44,842 nucleotides of DNA, taken from contig JAEUVY010000106.1 of NCBI GenBank assembly GCA_016786565.1, positions 1 to 44,842 on the forward strand. The letters run 5' to 3'. Origin of the DNA: Flavipsychrobacter sp. GTDB lineage: Bacteria > Bacteroidota > Bacteroidia > Chitinophagales > Chitinophagaceae. The position numbers and the translations under genes are program-made. Of this stretch, positions 30,962 through 38,972 are shown piece after piece. Numbering within the stretch: the first letter of the stretch is position 1; each line of letters begins with the position of its first letter. Below the pieces are notes generated by a model. It saw nothing but the letters and a program-made list of their open reading frames with translations. It searched no databases and was not told the origin of the DNA.

Positions 30962-31720
30962 ATGTCGCATTCAACAGTAGTTACAGCAGAACCAAAAGAA
31001 AACGTTTGGATTGGCGGTAGGTCGCCTTTTAACCTCAGCTATGGCAAAATAATGATGTGGGCATTCCTTTTGTCGGATGCTCTCACATTTGGCGCCCTGC
31101 TCATTTCGTATGGTACTACCCGTTTCTTCAGTGCTGTTTGGCCTGATCCGAACGAAGTTTTCAAATCATTCCCATTCTTTGAGGGACAAAATCTTCCGCT
31201 TCTTTTCGTGAGCTTGATGACGTTCATCCTCATCATGAGTTCCGTGACAATGGTGCTTGCGGTACACGCAGGTCATTGCGGCGATAAAAAGAGCGTGGCC
31301 AAATGGCTCCTTTGGACGATCATTGGCGGTGTATGCTTCCTTGCTTGTCAGGCATGGGAGTGGACGCACCTGTACGGTGAGTGTGGAGGTCTTTGGGGCG
31401 CTTTCACCGATCCTAACACTCCGGTTGAGAAGTTCCATCATTTCTTCAACCATCACAACGCCGGTCACGTGCTTGAAACTGCTCCGATCGTGGCTATGCA
31501 GTCAACACACAACTTCTTCAACTACTTCTTCACTATCACCGGTTTCCATGGTGGTCACGTAACTTCAGGTGTTATCTTCAACATCCTGATCCTGGTGAAT
31601 ACTGTAAACGGTGTTTACGAGCGTCGTGGTCACTACGAAATGGTTGAGAAGATCGGTCTATACTGGCACTTCGTAGATCTCGTTTGGGTATTCGTATTCA
31701 CTTGCTTCTACCTCCTCTAA
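30962..31720 (+). CDS. ctaE: Cytochrome c oxidase subunit III
   Basis: 252 residues, membrane protein, with the same C-terminal signature GLYWHFVDLVWVFVFTCFYL as all subunit III proteins and a longer central part (ACQAWEWTHLYGECGG, STHNFFNYFFTITGFHGGHV). The conserved GFHG-HV motif in helix 4-5 is typical of canonical COX3. It lies 55 nt after the first subunit III copy. Subunits I and II, which hold the CuA, heme and CuB centres, are not in this window and must be encoded elsewhere. Confidence 0.9.
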   Translation: MSHSTVVTAEPKENVWIGGRSPFNLSYGKIMMWAFLLSDALTFGALLISYGTTRFFSAVWPDPNEVFKSFPFFEGQNLPLLFVSLMTFILIMSSVTMVLAVHAGHCGDKKSVAKWLLWTIIGGVCFLACQAWEWTHLYGECGGLWGAFTDPNTPVEKFHHFFNHHNAGHVLETAPIVAMQSTHNFFNYFFTITGFHGGHVTSGVIFNILILVNTVNGVYERRGHYEMVEKIGLYWHFVDLVWVFVFTCFYLL

Positions 31721-31776
31721 TTCATTTTCTCAATTGCAATCACTACCAATAATTCATACTCAACAATATTTATAAA

Positions 31777-32226
31777 ATGTCAGCAAATCACGGTTCAAAC
31801 GATATTCAGCACCTGTACGAGGGAGATCAATCGAAATTGTATTCAGGGGTATTAGCCCACCATCACGATATCAATTCATCAGAGAGTAAATCTCAGGTGA
31901 AGAAGATATGGAAGGTGTTTTGGTTGTTGCTTGTTATTACGGTGGTAGAGGTAATGCTGGGAATGTTCTTCAGTCATTCTATTCCAAAGGGCGTGATCAA
32001 CTTCCTGTTCCTTGCACTTACAATCCTCAAAGCGGGTTACATTGTTGCAATTTTCATGCACCTTGGCGATGAAGTTAAAAGTTTCATATCTACAGTGCTT
32101 ATTCCATTGGTTCTGTTCGTTTGGTTCATTATCGCGTTCCTTGCAGATGGTTTCTTCTGGTTACGCATGAATAACTCTACACCAACACGTGCTCAGATCG
32201 AAGCTCCGGCTAAACATGCTAAATAA
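31777..32226 (+). CDS. Cytochrome c oxidase subunit IV family protein
   Basis: 149 residues with three membrane helices (about 49-66, 73-95 and 105-128), matching the small subunit IV of bacterial oxidases (CyoD/CaaD, COX4_pro family): KKIWKVFWLLLVITVVEV, a KAGYIVAIFMHLGDE turn and VWFIIAFLADG. It has a hydrophilic N-terminus with His clusters. It sits between subunit III and SCO with a 3-nt gap to the next gene, so translation may be coupled. Confidence 0.85.
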   Translation: MSANHGSNDIQHLYEGDQSKLYSGVLAHHHDINSSESKSQVKKIWKVFWLLLVITVVEVMLGMFFSHSIPKGVINFLFLALTILKAGYIVAIFMHLGDEVKSFISTVLIPLVLFVWFIIAFLADGFFWLRMNNSTPTRAQIEAPAKHAK

Positions 32227-32229
32227 GTA

Positions 32230-32946
32230 ATGGCAAAAAAATCTAACTATAGTTTTATAATGGGATTAGCGGTGGCGTTTTTGCTACCGCTTTCTTTTTA
32301 CATGATCGCCAAGGTTTTGTCTAAAGACAAGATATACCTGCCCGGTTATTATGGTGTGGAAAGGGTGGATAGCTCCACTGCTGATGGTAAGGTTACGTTG
32401 GATACTGTCTACCATAAAGTTGCAGACCTGAAGCTGGTCAATCAGCTGGGGCAGGATGTGACGCTTAACGGAACTTTGGAGAACCGTATTCTGGTGGTTG
32501 GTTTCTTCTTTACCAATTGTACTACGGTATGCCCAAAACTCGCGGGAAACATAACAATGTTGCAGCGGGCATTCAGGCGGAACCCGAAGATGGAGAACGC
32601 GTTGGATAATACTGTTCATTTCCTGCTCATAAGCGTAGACCCGGCTAATGATACTGTTAATGCGCTGCGTGCCTATGCCGATCGTTTCGGTGCCAATCAC
32701 GATCATTGGTGGTTCCTGACCGGCGATAAGCCATCCATCTACAACTATGCACGGAATGAATTAAAGTTGTCTGTCGGCCCCGGCGATGGTGGTGCAGATG
32801 ATTTTGTTCACTCTCAGAAGTTGGTGCTTCTCGATGCCAAGCGCCATATACGCGGGTATTATGACGGACTGGATACTGTAGCCATAAAACACTGTGCCGA
32901 CGACATTGTACTGCTCACCATGGAGAAGGAAAAAAGAAAAAAGTAA
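32230..32946 (+). CDS. SCO1/SenC-type copper chaperone (oxidase operon copy)
   Basis: 238 residues, anchored by one helix (about 10-28) with a periplasmic thioredoxin fold. The copper ligands are Cys97 and Cys101 in TNCTTVCPK and probably His194 in DFVHSQK. It differs from the copy at 17143 in having a longer linker region (about 32-75) and lower similarity outside the core. Its place after subunit IV makes it the likely chaperone for CuA of the oxidase subunit II, while the other copy may serve another oxidase or act as a thiol reductase (inference). Confidence 0.92.
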   Translation: MAKKSNYSFIMGLAVAFLLPLSFYMIAKVLSKDKIYLPGYYGVERVDSSTADGKVTLDTVYHKVADLKLVNQLGQDVTLNGTLENRILVVGFFFTNCTTVCPKLAGNITMLQRAFRRNPKMENALDNTVHFLLISVDPANDTVNALRAYADRFGANHDHWWFLTGDKPSIYNYARNELKLSVGPGDGGADDFVHSQKLVLLDAKRHIRGYYDGLDTVAIKHCADDIVLLTMEKEKRKK

Positions 32947-33012
32947 CCGTCATGGCGTTGCGCTTTCGGACCTGTTTTACTCCTAATTTTGGGCACTGAA
33001 AAAAGATAAGAA

Positions 33013-33555
33013 ATGATCACTCCAGCATTAAAGAAAAACGATAAGCAAGCCCGTTTACTCATCATCACCGTTTCTCTCATTGTTTTTGCCGCTGTGGTAT
33101 TTTTATCCCGTTTTACACTCAAGGTCGATCTCGGGTTCGATGTGCATGTTTTCGCACTCATCAATGCCGTGATCAACTCGGCAGTCTCCGGGCTGCTCGT
33201 TTGGGCACTCATAGCTGTAAAGGGAAAAAACTATGAATTGCACAAGAAACTGATGCTTGGAGCGATGGTGCTTTCCATTCTTTTCCTGGTGTCCTATATA
33301 TGCCACCATCTTTTTGCAGGTGAAACCAAATTTGGCGGAAGCGGCACAATAAGAGGTGTGTATTATTTCATCTTGCTCACGCATATCCCACTTGCCGGTA
33401 TCATCTTGCCTTTCATCCTTTTTACTGCCTATCGCGGGCTGACAGGTGAATATGCCGATCATAAAAAACTGGCAAAATATACCTGGCCGCTGTGGTTGTA
33501 TGTTAGTGTCACCGGCGTGCTGGTATACCTGCTGATAAGCCCCTACTACGTGTAG
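33013..33555 (+). CDS. DUF420 membrane protein (CtaM/YozB-like)
   Basis: 180 residues with five predicted helices and conserved His residues (NYELHKKLML, SYICHHLFAGE, ILLTHIPLAG, DHKKLAKYTWP), the pattern of the DUF420 family. A DUF420 protein, CtaM, is needed for aa3-type oxidase activity in Staphylococcus aureus, so an assembly role is likely here. It is the last gene of the operon; the convergent TonB gene stops 3 nt away, with no clear terminator. Confidence 0.85.
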   Translation: MITPALKKNDKQARLLIITVSLIVFAAVVFLSRFTLKVDLGFDVHVFALINAVINSAVSGLLVWALIAVKGKNYELHKKLMLGAMVLSILFLVSYICHHLFAGETKFGGSGTIRGVYYFILLTHIPLAGIILPFILFTAYRGLTGEYADHKKLAKYTWPLWLYVSVTGVLVYLLISPYYV

Positions 33556-33558
33556 CGA

Positions 33559-34446
33559 TCATTCGAGTTTGAAGACGATCGGCAATGTAAAATATACACG
33601 CACCGGAACTCCGTTCTGCATTCCGGGATTCCAGAATGGCATTTCAGAAACGACTCGTGCGGCTTCAGCATCGCATTCAGGGTCTATACCCTTCATGATC
33701 CATACATCTGCGACACCACCGTCTTCGTCTACGACGAATTTCACTATGATACGGCCTTCTATGTCACGCTTGCGTGCGCTCTTGGGGTAGGTAATGTTCT
33801 CTCCCAGGTATTGGGGTATATTTACACCGGCTGACGGCATATGCTCCACGTACTGAAACGTTTCGTCTTTTTTGCTGCAGGATATAAGGGCCTTTTTTAC
33901 GTCATAACAAACGATCGTATCATCAGCTTTTATTTCCGGCTGATCGGGTATCGGTAGCTTGTCGTCGTCTCTGACTGGGCGTTTTTTCTTCGTGGCCGGC
34001 ATCAATTTCATGCTGGTGAGTTTTCCTGTCTTTTCATCGAAGTTGTATACGGTGTCTTTCCCATCTTCATTGGCAGCGATAATATGCTTCATACTGATCT
34101 TGTCTGTACCGGTATAATAGCTTACCCAGGTGCCCACACGCGACCCATGCAAATATTCACCTTCGCGTATTTTGTGGCCGTCCTGGTCGTAGAAGACAAT
34201 TTTTCCTTCTCTCAATGAAACCATGTTGTTCTCAACATCGGTGCGGAAGCAGGTCGAATAGAGTTTGCCATTGGTATACCGGTCTTCGACCTTGTAAATG
34301 CCGTTTTGTTTCGAGAAGGTCCTCACCCAGGCCGCAGTTTCTTTATCGCATGGCCTCCATTGTTTATCAAAATACAACTGTGACTTTTGGGCGGCTGCCA
34401 GAAGGGGGGCAATAAATAAGGATATAGCCAGAAGGTATTTTTTCAT
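33559..34446 (-). CDS. Exported protein with MORN-like repeats and TonB C-terminal domain
   Basis: 295 residues. Signal peptide about 1-20 (LFIAPLLAAAQ), with no membrane anchor after it. The middle shows toxin-antitoxin YwqK/MORN-like strands (EGKIVFYDQDGHKIREGEYL, GTWVSYY). The C-terminal 85 residues form a TonB-C domain (ITYPKSARKRDIEGRIIVKF, GVPVRVYFTLPIVFKLE). Classical TonB is anchored in the inner membrane; this type, with a signal peptide and YwqK repeats, is common in Bacteroidota and may not transduce energy at all. The ATG at 34446 is preceded by TACCTTTA on the minus strand (34457-34450), a near -7 element. Confidence 0.82.
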   Translation of the reverse strand: MKKYLLAISLFIAPLLAAAQKSQLYFDKQWRPCDKETAAWVRTFSKQNGIYKVEDRYTNGKLYSTCFRTDVENNMVSLREGKIVFYDQDGHKIREGEYLHGSRVGTWVSYYTGTDKISMKHIIAANEDGKDTVYNFDEKTGKLTSMKLMPATKKKRPVRDDDKLPIPDQPEIKADDTIVCYDVKKALISCSKKDETFQYVEHMPSAGVNIPQYLGENITYPKSARKRDIEGRIIVKFVVDEDGGVADVWIMKGIDPECDAEAARVVSEMPFWNPGMQNGVPVRVYFTLPIVFKLE

Positions 34447-34492
34447 TCTCTAAAGGTAGATAATCAACCGCTTCAATTTCGGTCTGTTTTAA

Positions 34493-34500
34493 TAACTTTG
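34493..34500 (+). promoter_or_regulatory. -7 element at the small CxxC protein gene
   Basis: TAACTTTG, an exact TAnnTTTG, ending 4 nt before the ATG at 34505, so transcription should begin at or very near the start codon. Confidence 0.5.
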
Positions 34501-34504
34501 CCAT

Positions 34505-34717
34505 ATGAAGAAGGTGATGTTTGCCGGCTTGTTGCTTTTGAGTGTTGGTGCTACTACTCAGGTGGCAGCTCAGGGATGTTCGGTATGTACTAAAACCGCT
34601 GCGGGACTGGATAATGAAAGTGCTTCGGGGCTCAATAAAGGGATAATTTACCTTGCCTTTTTGCCACTTGGCATAATGTGCACTGTGGGCTACTTGTGGT
34701 GGCGCTCCCGTCGGTGA
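34505..34717 (+). CDS. Small CxxC membrane protein near oxidase genes
   Basis: 70 residues. Signal peptide about 1-23 (ending VAAQ), then a CSVCTK motif with Cys25 and Cys28 right at the mature N-terminus, and one helix (about 46-66, IIYLAFLPLGIM) with an Arg-rich end (WWRSRR). The mature protein would display the CxxC pair in the periplasm. Proteins of this shape recur next to cytochrome oxidase genes in Bacteroidota (from memory), so a role in copper or heme handling or as a thiol partner of SCO is reasonable but unproven. The close -7 element supports expression. Confidence 0.75.
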   Translation: MKKVMFAGLLLLSVGATTQVAAQGCSVCTKTAAGLDNESASGLNKGIIYLAFLPLGIMCTVGYLWWRSRR

Positions 34718-34805
34718 CCGATTTTGGGCTTTGGGAACTTTTTAACTTGATGCCGGCGTTCAATGACGCAGGACTAATTACATTTACAAAAAATAGTTTC
34801 CCGTC

Positions 34806-35537
34806 ATGAAAAAAGTATTGTCCGTTTTCTTTGCTGCTACGTTGTTATTAGCAACAGCTTCCTGCGGCGACCGTTTGCTGAAAGGTGAGGGTAAAAAATC
34901 TGTTGACGTCCGCCAGGTGGCGGCTTTTGATGCCCTCGACATTTCAATCTCTTCTGATGTGGTCATAAATGTTAATGAGGGTGTTGCACAAAAGGTGGAA
35001 CTGAGCGGATATGAAAACGTGATGAAGCACGTGAAAACAGAGGTGAAGGGAGGCGTGCTGCATGTTGAGTTCGATCTGGACGATACCTGGACGGTAGATG
35101 GTGATGATATCAAGGTGACAATAACCGTCCCGTCACTGCGCCTGTTGTCAATGTCGGGCGCACATGAGGCAGAATTGCATGGCGATATCCGCGGCTCAGA
35201 GTTTCAGCTGGACCTGTCTGGAGCTACCGGTGTAACAATAGACAATATCAACGTTGATAAGTTTGAAGCTGACCTGTCGGGCGTGGCCGGTCTTGAGGTG
35301 AAAGGTGGTAATGTAAAGCAAGCCAGTTACGATATAAGCGGAGGTGGTAAGATAGAGGCCTATCCGTTGCAGACCGAAGAAACTGAACTGTCTTTCTCAG
35401 GAGGAGCCGACGGCGAAGTATCAGCTTCAAAGAAGCTGGATGTAAGCATCAGTGGTGCGGGCTCGGTGAAATACAAGGGCGACCCTGTTATTGAGAAACA
35501 CATTTCCGGGGTAGGCTCCGTTTCTAAGGCCGAGTAA
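34806..35537 (+). CDS. GIN-domain lipoprotein (DUF2807)
   Basis: 243 residues. A lipoprotein signal ends in a good lipobox (LLLATASC, Cys20). The mature part is a putative autotransporter-like head GIN domain: a right-handed beta-helix with repeated DLSGA, ADLSGV, DISGGG and SISGAG turns, covering about 45-240. Such proteins are abundant in Bacteroidota and lack known enzyme activity. It is followed by the DUF2147 gene with a 27-nt gap, perhaps co-transcribed. A TACATTTA (34779-34786) before it is a near -7 element. Confidence 0.85.
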   Translation: MKKVLSVFFAATLLLATASCGDRLLKGEGKKSVDVRQVAAFDALDISISSDVVINVNEGVAQKVELSGYENVMKHVKTEVKGGVLHVEFDLDDTWTVDGDDIKVTITVPSLRLLSMSGAHEAELHGDIRGSEFQLDLSGATGVTIDNINVDKFEADLSGVAGLEVKGGNVKQASYDISGGGKIEAYPLQTEETELSFSGGADGEVSASKKLDVSISGAGSVKYKGDPVIEKHISGVGSVSKAE

Positions 35538-35564
35538 AATCCTGAACTTTTAATCCACTCTTTT

Positions 35565-36005
35565 ATGATGTTTTCCCCGTCTTCAAAGATCGTTGCAACT
35601 GTTTTTCTGCTTGTTTTTTCTGCCACTTCCTACGGCCAGGACGCCATAGAGCGTATCTGGTACAATCATGAGAAGACTGGAAAGGTGAAAATATTTAAAG
35701 CTACCGATGGCAAATACTACGGGAAGCTGGTGTGGCTGAAAGTAGCGGAGGAGAACGGTAAGCCCAGAGTAGATAAGAACAACCCCGATGCGGCACACCG
35801 CAACGATCCGCTTATGGGTATGCAATTGCTCAAAGGATTTACAAAGGATGATGACCGCCATTTCAGCGGTGGCACCATATACGATCCCAAGAACGGTAAA
35901 ACCTACAGTTGCAAGATTACCCGCAACGGCAATACACTGGATGTGCGTGGTTATATTGGTATTTCGCTCATTGGCCGCACAACTACTTGGACAGTAGCAG
36001 AGTAA
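35565..36005 (+). CDS. Exported DUF2147-domain protein
   Basis: 146 residues. Signal peptide about 1-25 (IVATVFLLVFSATSYGQ). The rest is a DUF2147 domain, recognised by IERIWYNHEKTGKVKI, YYGKLVWL, DPKNGKTYSCKI and the end GYIGISLIGRTTTW. Solved members are small beta-barrel proteins of the periplasm; no activity is known. Two start codons (35565 and 35568) are equally possible. Convergent with the amidohydrolase gene, 7 nt between stops. Confidence 0.88.
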   Translation: MMFSPSSKIVATVFLLVFSATSYGQDAIERIWYNHEKTGKVKIFKATDGKYYGKLVWLKVAEENGKPRVDKNNPDAAHRNDPLMGMQLLKGFTKDDDRHFSGGTIYDPKNGKTYSCKITRNGNTLDVRGYIGISLIGRTTTWTVAE

Positions 36006-36012
36006 CCGATCG

Positions 36013-37176
36013 TCAGAACAGTTTCTTTAACTGAGCATGTTTGCTTCCCGGTTCGATGATGTGGACTACGCCCGGTCTCTTGCCCTCGGCAAAAGTTCCC
36101 ACCGTGTCTTGTAGCTGCAATGCCTTGGCGCCGTTTAGCGTGCCCCAGCGCAGCAGTGTCTTCCAGCCAATGTGAGGGAAGTGCATGTCAATGGTTTGCA
36201 GTTCAGCCAGTACTGATAATCCGTGATTAGAGGCCAGGCTATCTGTGCCGATACAGATATTAGCATTGGCATCTATGAAGGTATTAATGTCCGGCAGCCT
36301 ACGTTCAATGTACATATTCGCATTGGGGCACAGGCACCAGTGCGCTTCACCCGTGTGTGCTTTTGCGCAATTTATGTCTTCGATGTTTGAGTAGGTGTTG
36401 TGTACAAATATGTAAGGTCGCTTAGAAGATAGCCACTGCAGATAAGACTCCAGAGACGGGCGTCCCGTTGGCGTAAAATGGCCATCGTCAATACCCAGGA
36501 GGTGGAGCAACTCCCTAACCTTTCCTTCTTTGCGTGCATAGAACTTATTCTCTTCCTCACTTTCCTGGTTGTGTATGCTCATCACGACCCCTGGTTGGTG
36601 TGCGTCTATCATCCTGAACAGCGTTGACGAAACAGAGTAGGGGGCATGCGGCACTATAGCTTGCCTTAATTGATGCCTTCCCGATTTCTGTCCGGCAAAT
36701 TCGCTCCAGGTGTTAGTGGCATATTCAAATGCCCGGTGCGCACCAGCGGCATTGAAGCCAAGTGCTTCAATAAATGTTTGGAAGTGCATGCGGTCTTGCG
36801 CGCGAAGGTCTGTTGTGTCTGCCGTATTTGCAATGTCGCCCACTGCCACTATGCCGTTAGCTATCATCGCTTCAAAGGCATTGTGCCTTGCTTCTTTCTT
36901 TTCTTCGTCGCTGAAGCTGTTGCGATGTTGCGGGATATTGCGTAGAAAGTCCATCAGGCCGGTTCCCTCAGCCGCCACTCCCCGCATGTGAGACAATTCA
37001 AGGTGACAATGTACATTTACAAAGCCCGGGCACAATATGCCATCGTAATATACAGTGTCGTCTACCGGGCTGTCAAGCAGTGCCTCTATTGTTCCGTCAT
37101 TATGTATCTCCAGGGTGGTGCCTTCCGGCAGCCAACCGTTTCCGTCATGTATTTTCTGCGCAGTAATGTAGTGCAT
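36013..37176 (-). CDS. Amidohydrolase-family deaminase
   Basis: 387 residues, cytosolic metal-dependent hydrolase of the TRZ/ATZ-SsnA type. The ATG at 37176 is chosen; a TTG at 37212 would read through a terminator hairpin. Metal ligands: His56 and His58 in FVNVHCHLELSH, later His residues in VPHAPYSVS and MSIHNQESEEE, and the Asp in CIGTDSLASNHG. Proteins with this HCHLELSH sequence are often annotated as aminofutalosine deaminase of the alternative menaquinone pathway, which many Bacteroidota use; cytosine or guanine deaminase activity cannot be excluded. No other futalosine gene is nearby. Confidence 0.83.
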   Translation of the reverse strand: MHYITAQKIHDGNGWLPEGTTLEIHNDGTIEALLDSPVDDTVYYDGILCPGFVNVHCHLELSHMRGVAAEGTGLMDFLRNIPQHRNSFSDEEKKEARHNAFEAMIANGIVAVGDIANTADTTDLRAQDRMHFQTFIEALGFNAAGAHRAFEYATNTWSEFAGQKSGRHQLRQAIVPHAPYSVSSTLFRMIDAHQPGVVMSIHNQESEEENKFYARKEGKVRELLHLLGIDDGHFTPTGRPSLESYLQWLSSKRPYIFVHNTYSNIEDINCAKAHTGEAHWCLCPNANMYIERRLPDINTFIDANANICIGTDSLASNHGLSVLAELQTIDMHFPHIGWKTLLRWGTLNGAKALQLQDTVGTFAEGKRPGVVHIIEPGSKHAQLKKLF

Positions 37177-37200
37177 AGAAGTAAGGTCTGGTATATTTAA

Positions 37201-37234
37201 AACAGGCTGCAACTTGTTAATGTTGCAGCCTGTT
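37201..37234 (-). terminator. Terminator of the pseudouridine synthase gene
   Basis: Perfect 13-bp stem (37201-37213 with 37222-37234), 8-nt loop, continuing on the minus strand into TTTTAAAT. 18 nt past the stop at 37252. Confidence 0.8.
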
Positions 37235-37251
37235 CTGTATAAACGTTGAAA

Positions 37252-38883
37252 CTACGATTTAAAGTGTTTCAGCAACACAATTTCGCGTTCGTCGAGGAAT
37301 CTCCATTTGCCGCGTGGCAGATTTTTCTTGGTCAGCCCCGCGTACATCATACGGTCCAGTTTTTCCACCACATAGCCCAGCGACTCAAATATGCGCCTTA
37401 CGATGCGGTTCTTTCCGCTGTGTATCTCGAGTCCCAGCTCGTTCTTCTTCTCCAGGTAGGCCATTTCGTCCACTTCGGCCTTGCCATCTTCAAGTTCCAC
37501 TCCGGCCAGCACTTTTTCAAAGTCTGCTTGTGTAAGAGGCTTATCAAGTGTGACGTGATATACCTTCTTGGTGTTGTATGAAGGGTGCGACAGTTTTTGG
37601 GCGAGGGTGCCGTCATTGGTAAGCAACAACAGTCCTGTGGTAGCCCTGTCCAGCCTGCCTATTGAGAATACACGGCCCACACCGGCATTGCCTATAAGGT
37701 CCATTACTGTTTTGCGGCCCTTTTCATCTTCATTGGTAGTGATGAATCCTTTTGGCTTGTTCAGTAGAATGTACACCAACCCTTTTTGTGGGGTCAGCTT
37801 CTTGCCCGACAGTGTGATCTTGTCAGTCGCGTTTACTTTGTGGCCGGGATCGGTGATCAACTCTCCGTTCACTTTTGCCTTGCCCTGACGCACCAGTTCC
37901 GCTGCATCGCGGCGGCTGCATTCGCCACTGTGTGCAATGTACTTGTTCAGCGGCATTGGGTATGCGGCTGCTTCAGGTCGTTTCTTGCGTTTGTCTTTCG
38001 TCAGGCTCCATTCTGCATCATCACCATAATATTCAGCATCTGCTTCCGGATCTCTTTCGCGTCTGTTGTTCGTTTTGGCCGGTGCGTCATCTACAAACGA
38101 TTCGCGCTTGAAGTCTTCTCTGCTTTTTCTCCTTTCCGGCATGCCGGGGAATGATCCGCCGCGGTCGTTGCCACGGGCCGGTCTTTTTGCAAAAGGTTTT
38201 TCATTGCGTTCCCCACGGTCATTTCCTTCCTCGCGGCGGCGGAACGATGGCCTTTCGTTGTCACCTGAATTCCTGCGCGGTTTGTCATCGCGGTCATTGC
38301 TGCGTGGTGGTTTGCGGTCGTCGTCGCTCCTGCGTTTGAATGCAGGACGCTCGTTGCGGTTGTTGGAATCGCGATCGCCAAAAGACCTTTTGGGCCTTTC
38401 ACCCGATGATTCTCTGTCGCCGCCAAATTTCTTGCGTGGAGCACTGTCGCGTTCGCCACCTTCTCTTTCACGGAACGGACGTGACGGTCTTTCTTCACGG
38501 GTGTCATTGTCAAATTTCCTGCGCGGCGCGGCATCTCTGCTCCCTTTGTTACGGTCGTCCCTTTCACGGAACGGACGCTCACTCCTTGTTTCTCTTTCTT
38601 CTCCGAACTTTTTGCGTGGAGCCCCATCGCGGTCGTCTCTGAACGGACGTTTGCCCGGAGCCTCATTGCGGCTGTCGGTCCTGCGCGGGGCCCTGCTGCC
38701 TTCTCCTCTGTCGTCTTTGCTGAAAGGTTTGCGGCCCCAGGTCTCTTCGCGACCCTCGGATCCTTCTCTCGGCTGACGAGTAAAAGGCTTGCGTCCGCTA
38801 TCGCCACCGCGGCTGTTGTCTTTCCCTGCAGAATTGAACTTCTTTCTGCCGCCACCGGTGTCGGATGATGATTTTTTGTACAT
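37252..38883 (-). CDS. RsuA/RluB-family pseudouridine synthase with long Arg-rich N-terminal extension
   Basis: 543 residues. The C-terminal part is a standard enzyme that isomerises uridine in rRNA: an S4 RNA-binding domain (about 310-360, LNKYIAHSGECSRRDAAEL), the catalytic Asp412 in SIGRLDRATTGLLLL and the KNRIVRRIFE segment (491-500). This resembles RluB/RluE/RluF. Residues 1-305 are a disordered tail rich in Arg, Asp, Gly, Ser and Lys, with three repeats of about 30 residues beginning APRKKF or APRRKF at 88, 119 and 148. Such tails bind RNA. Long tails occur in other Bacteroidota homologues. Promoter TACCTTTG on the minus strand (38911-38904). Confidence 0.9.
   Translation of the reverse strand: MYKKSSSDTGGGRKKFNSAGKDNSRGGDSGRKPFTRQPREGSEGREETWGRKPFSKDDRGEGSRAPRRTDSRNEAPGKRPFRDDRDGAPRKKFGEERETRSERPFRERDDRNKGSRDAAPRRKFDNDTREERPSRPFREREGGERDSAPRKKFGGDRESSGERPKRSFGDRDSNNRNERPAFKRRSDDDRKPPRSNDRDDKPRRNSGDNERPSFRRREEGNDRGERNEKPFAKRPARGNDRGGSFPGMPERRKSREDFKRESFVDDAPAKTNNRRERDPEADAEYYGDDAEWSLTKDKRKKRPEAAAYPMPLNKYIAHSGECSRRDAAELVRQGKAKVNGELITDPGHKVNATDKITLSGKKLTPQKGLVYILLNKPKGFITTNEDEKGRKTVMDLIGNAGVGRVFSIGRLDRATTGLLLLTNDGTLAQKLSHPSYNTKKVYHVTLDKPLTQADFEKVLAGVELEDGKAEVDEMAYLEKKNELGLEIHSGKNRIVRRIFESLGYVVEKLDRMMYAGLTKKNLPRGKWRFLDEREIVLLKHFKS
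38344..38622 (-). repeat. Tandem coding repeats in the Arg-rich tail
   Basis: Three diverged units of 87-96 nt coding for [APRKKF]...[RPFRER]-type blocks; the phrase tttcacggaacggacg recurs (about 38467 and 38567). This is a site where length variation by slippage or recombination is possible. Confidence 0.65.
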
Positions 38884-38903
38884 ATATTGTTACTTGGAAC
38901 GTA

Positions 38904-38968
38904 CAAAGGTACTACAATTTCAGAGGGCATTGGTTAATATGTTTCACCTCTTTTCTTCGCTACATTTG
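38904..38968. promoter_or_regulatory. Divergent promoter pair (pseudouridine synthase / dnaG)
   Basis: Minus-strand TACCTTTG at 38911-38904, 20 nt before the ATG at 38883, and plus-strand TACATTTG at 38961-38968, 4 nt before the GTG at 38973. Both are exact TAnnTTTG. Neither has a clear -33 TTTG. Confidence 0.5.
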
Positions 38969-38972
38969 CGGT

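Noticed and set aside
38066..38776. 236-codon open frame opposite the pseudouridine synthase tail, rich in Ser, Leu and Arg
   Set aside because: It is the mirror of the Arg/Gly/Asp repeat codons; no promoter and no recognisable domain, and the minus-strand gene is secure.
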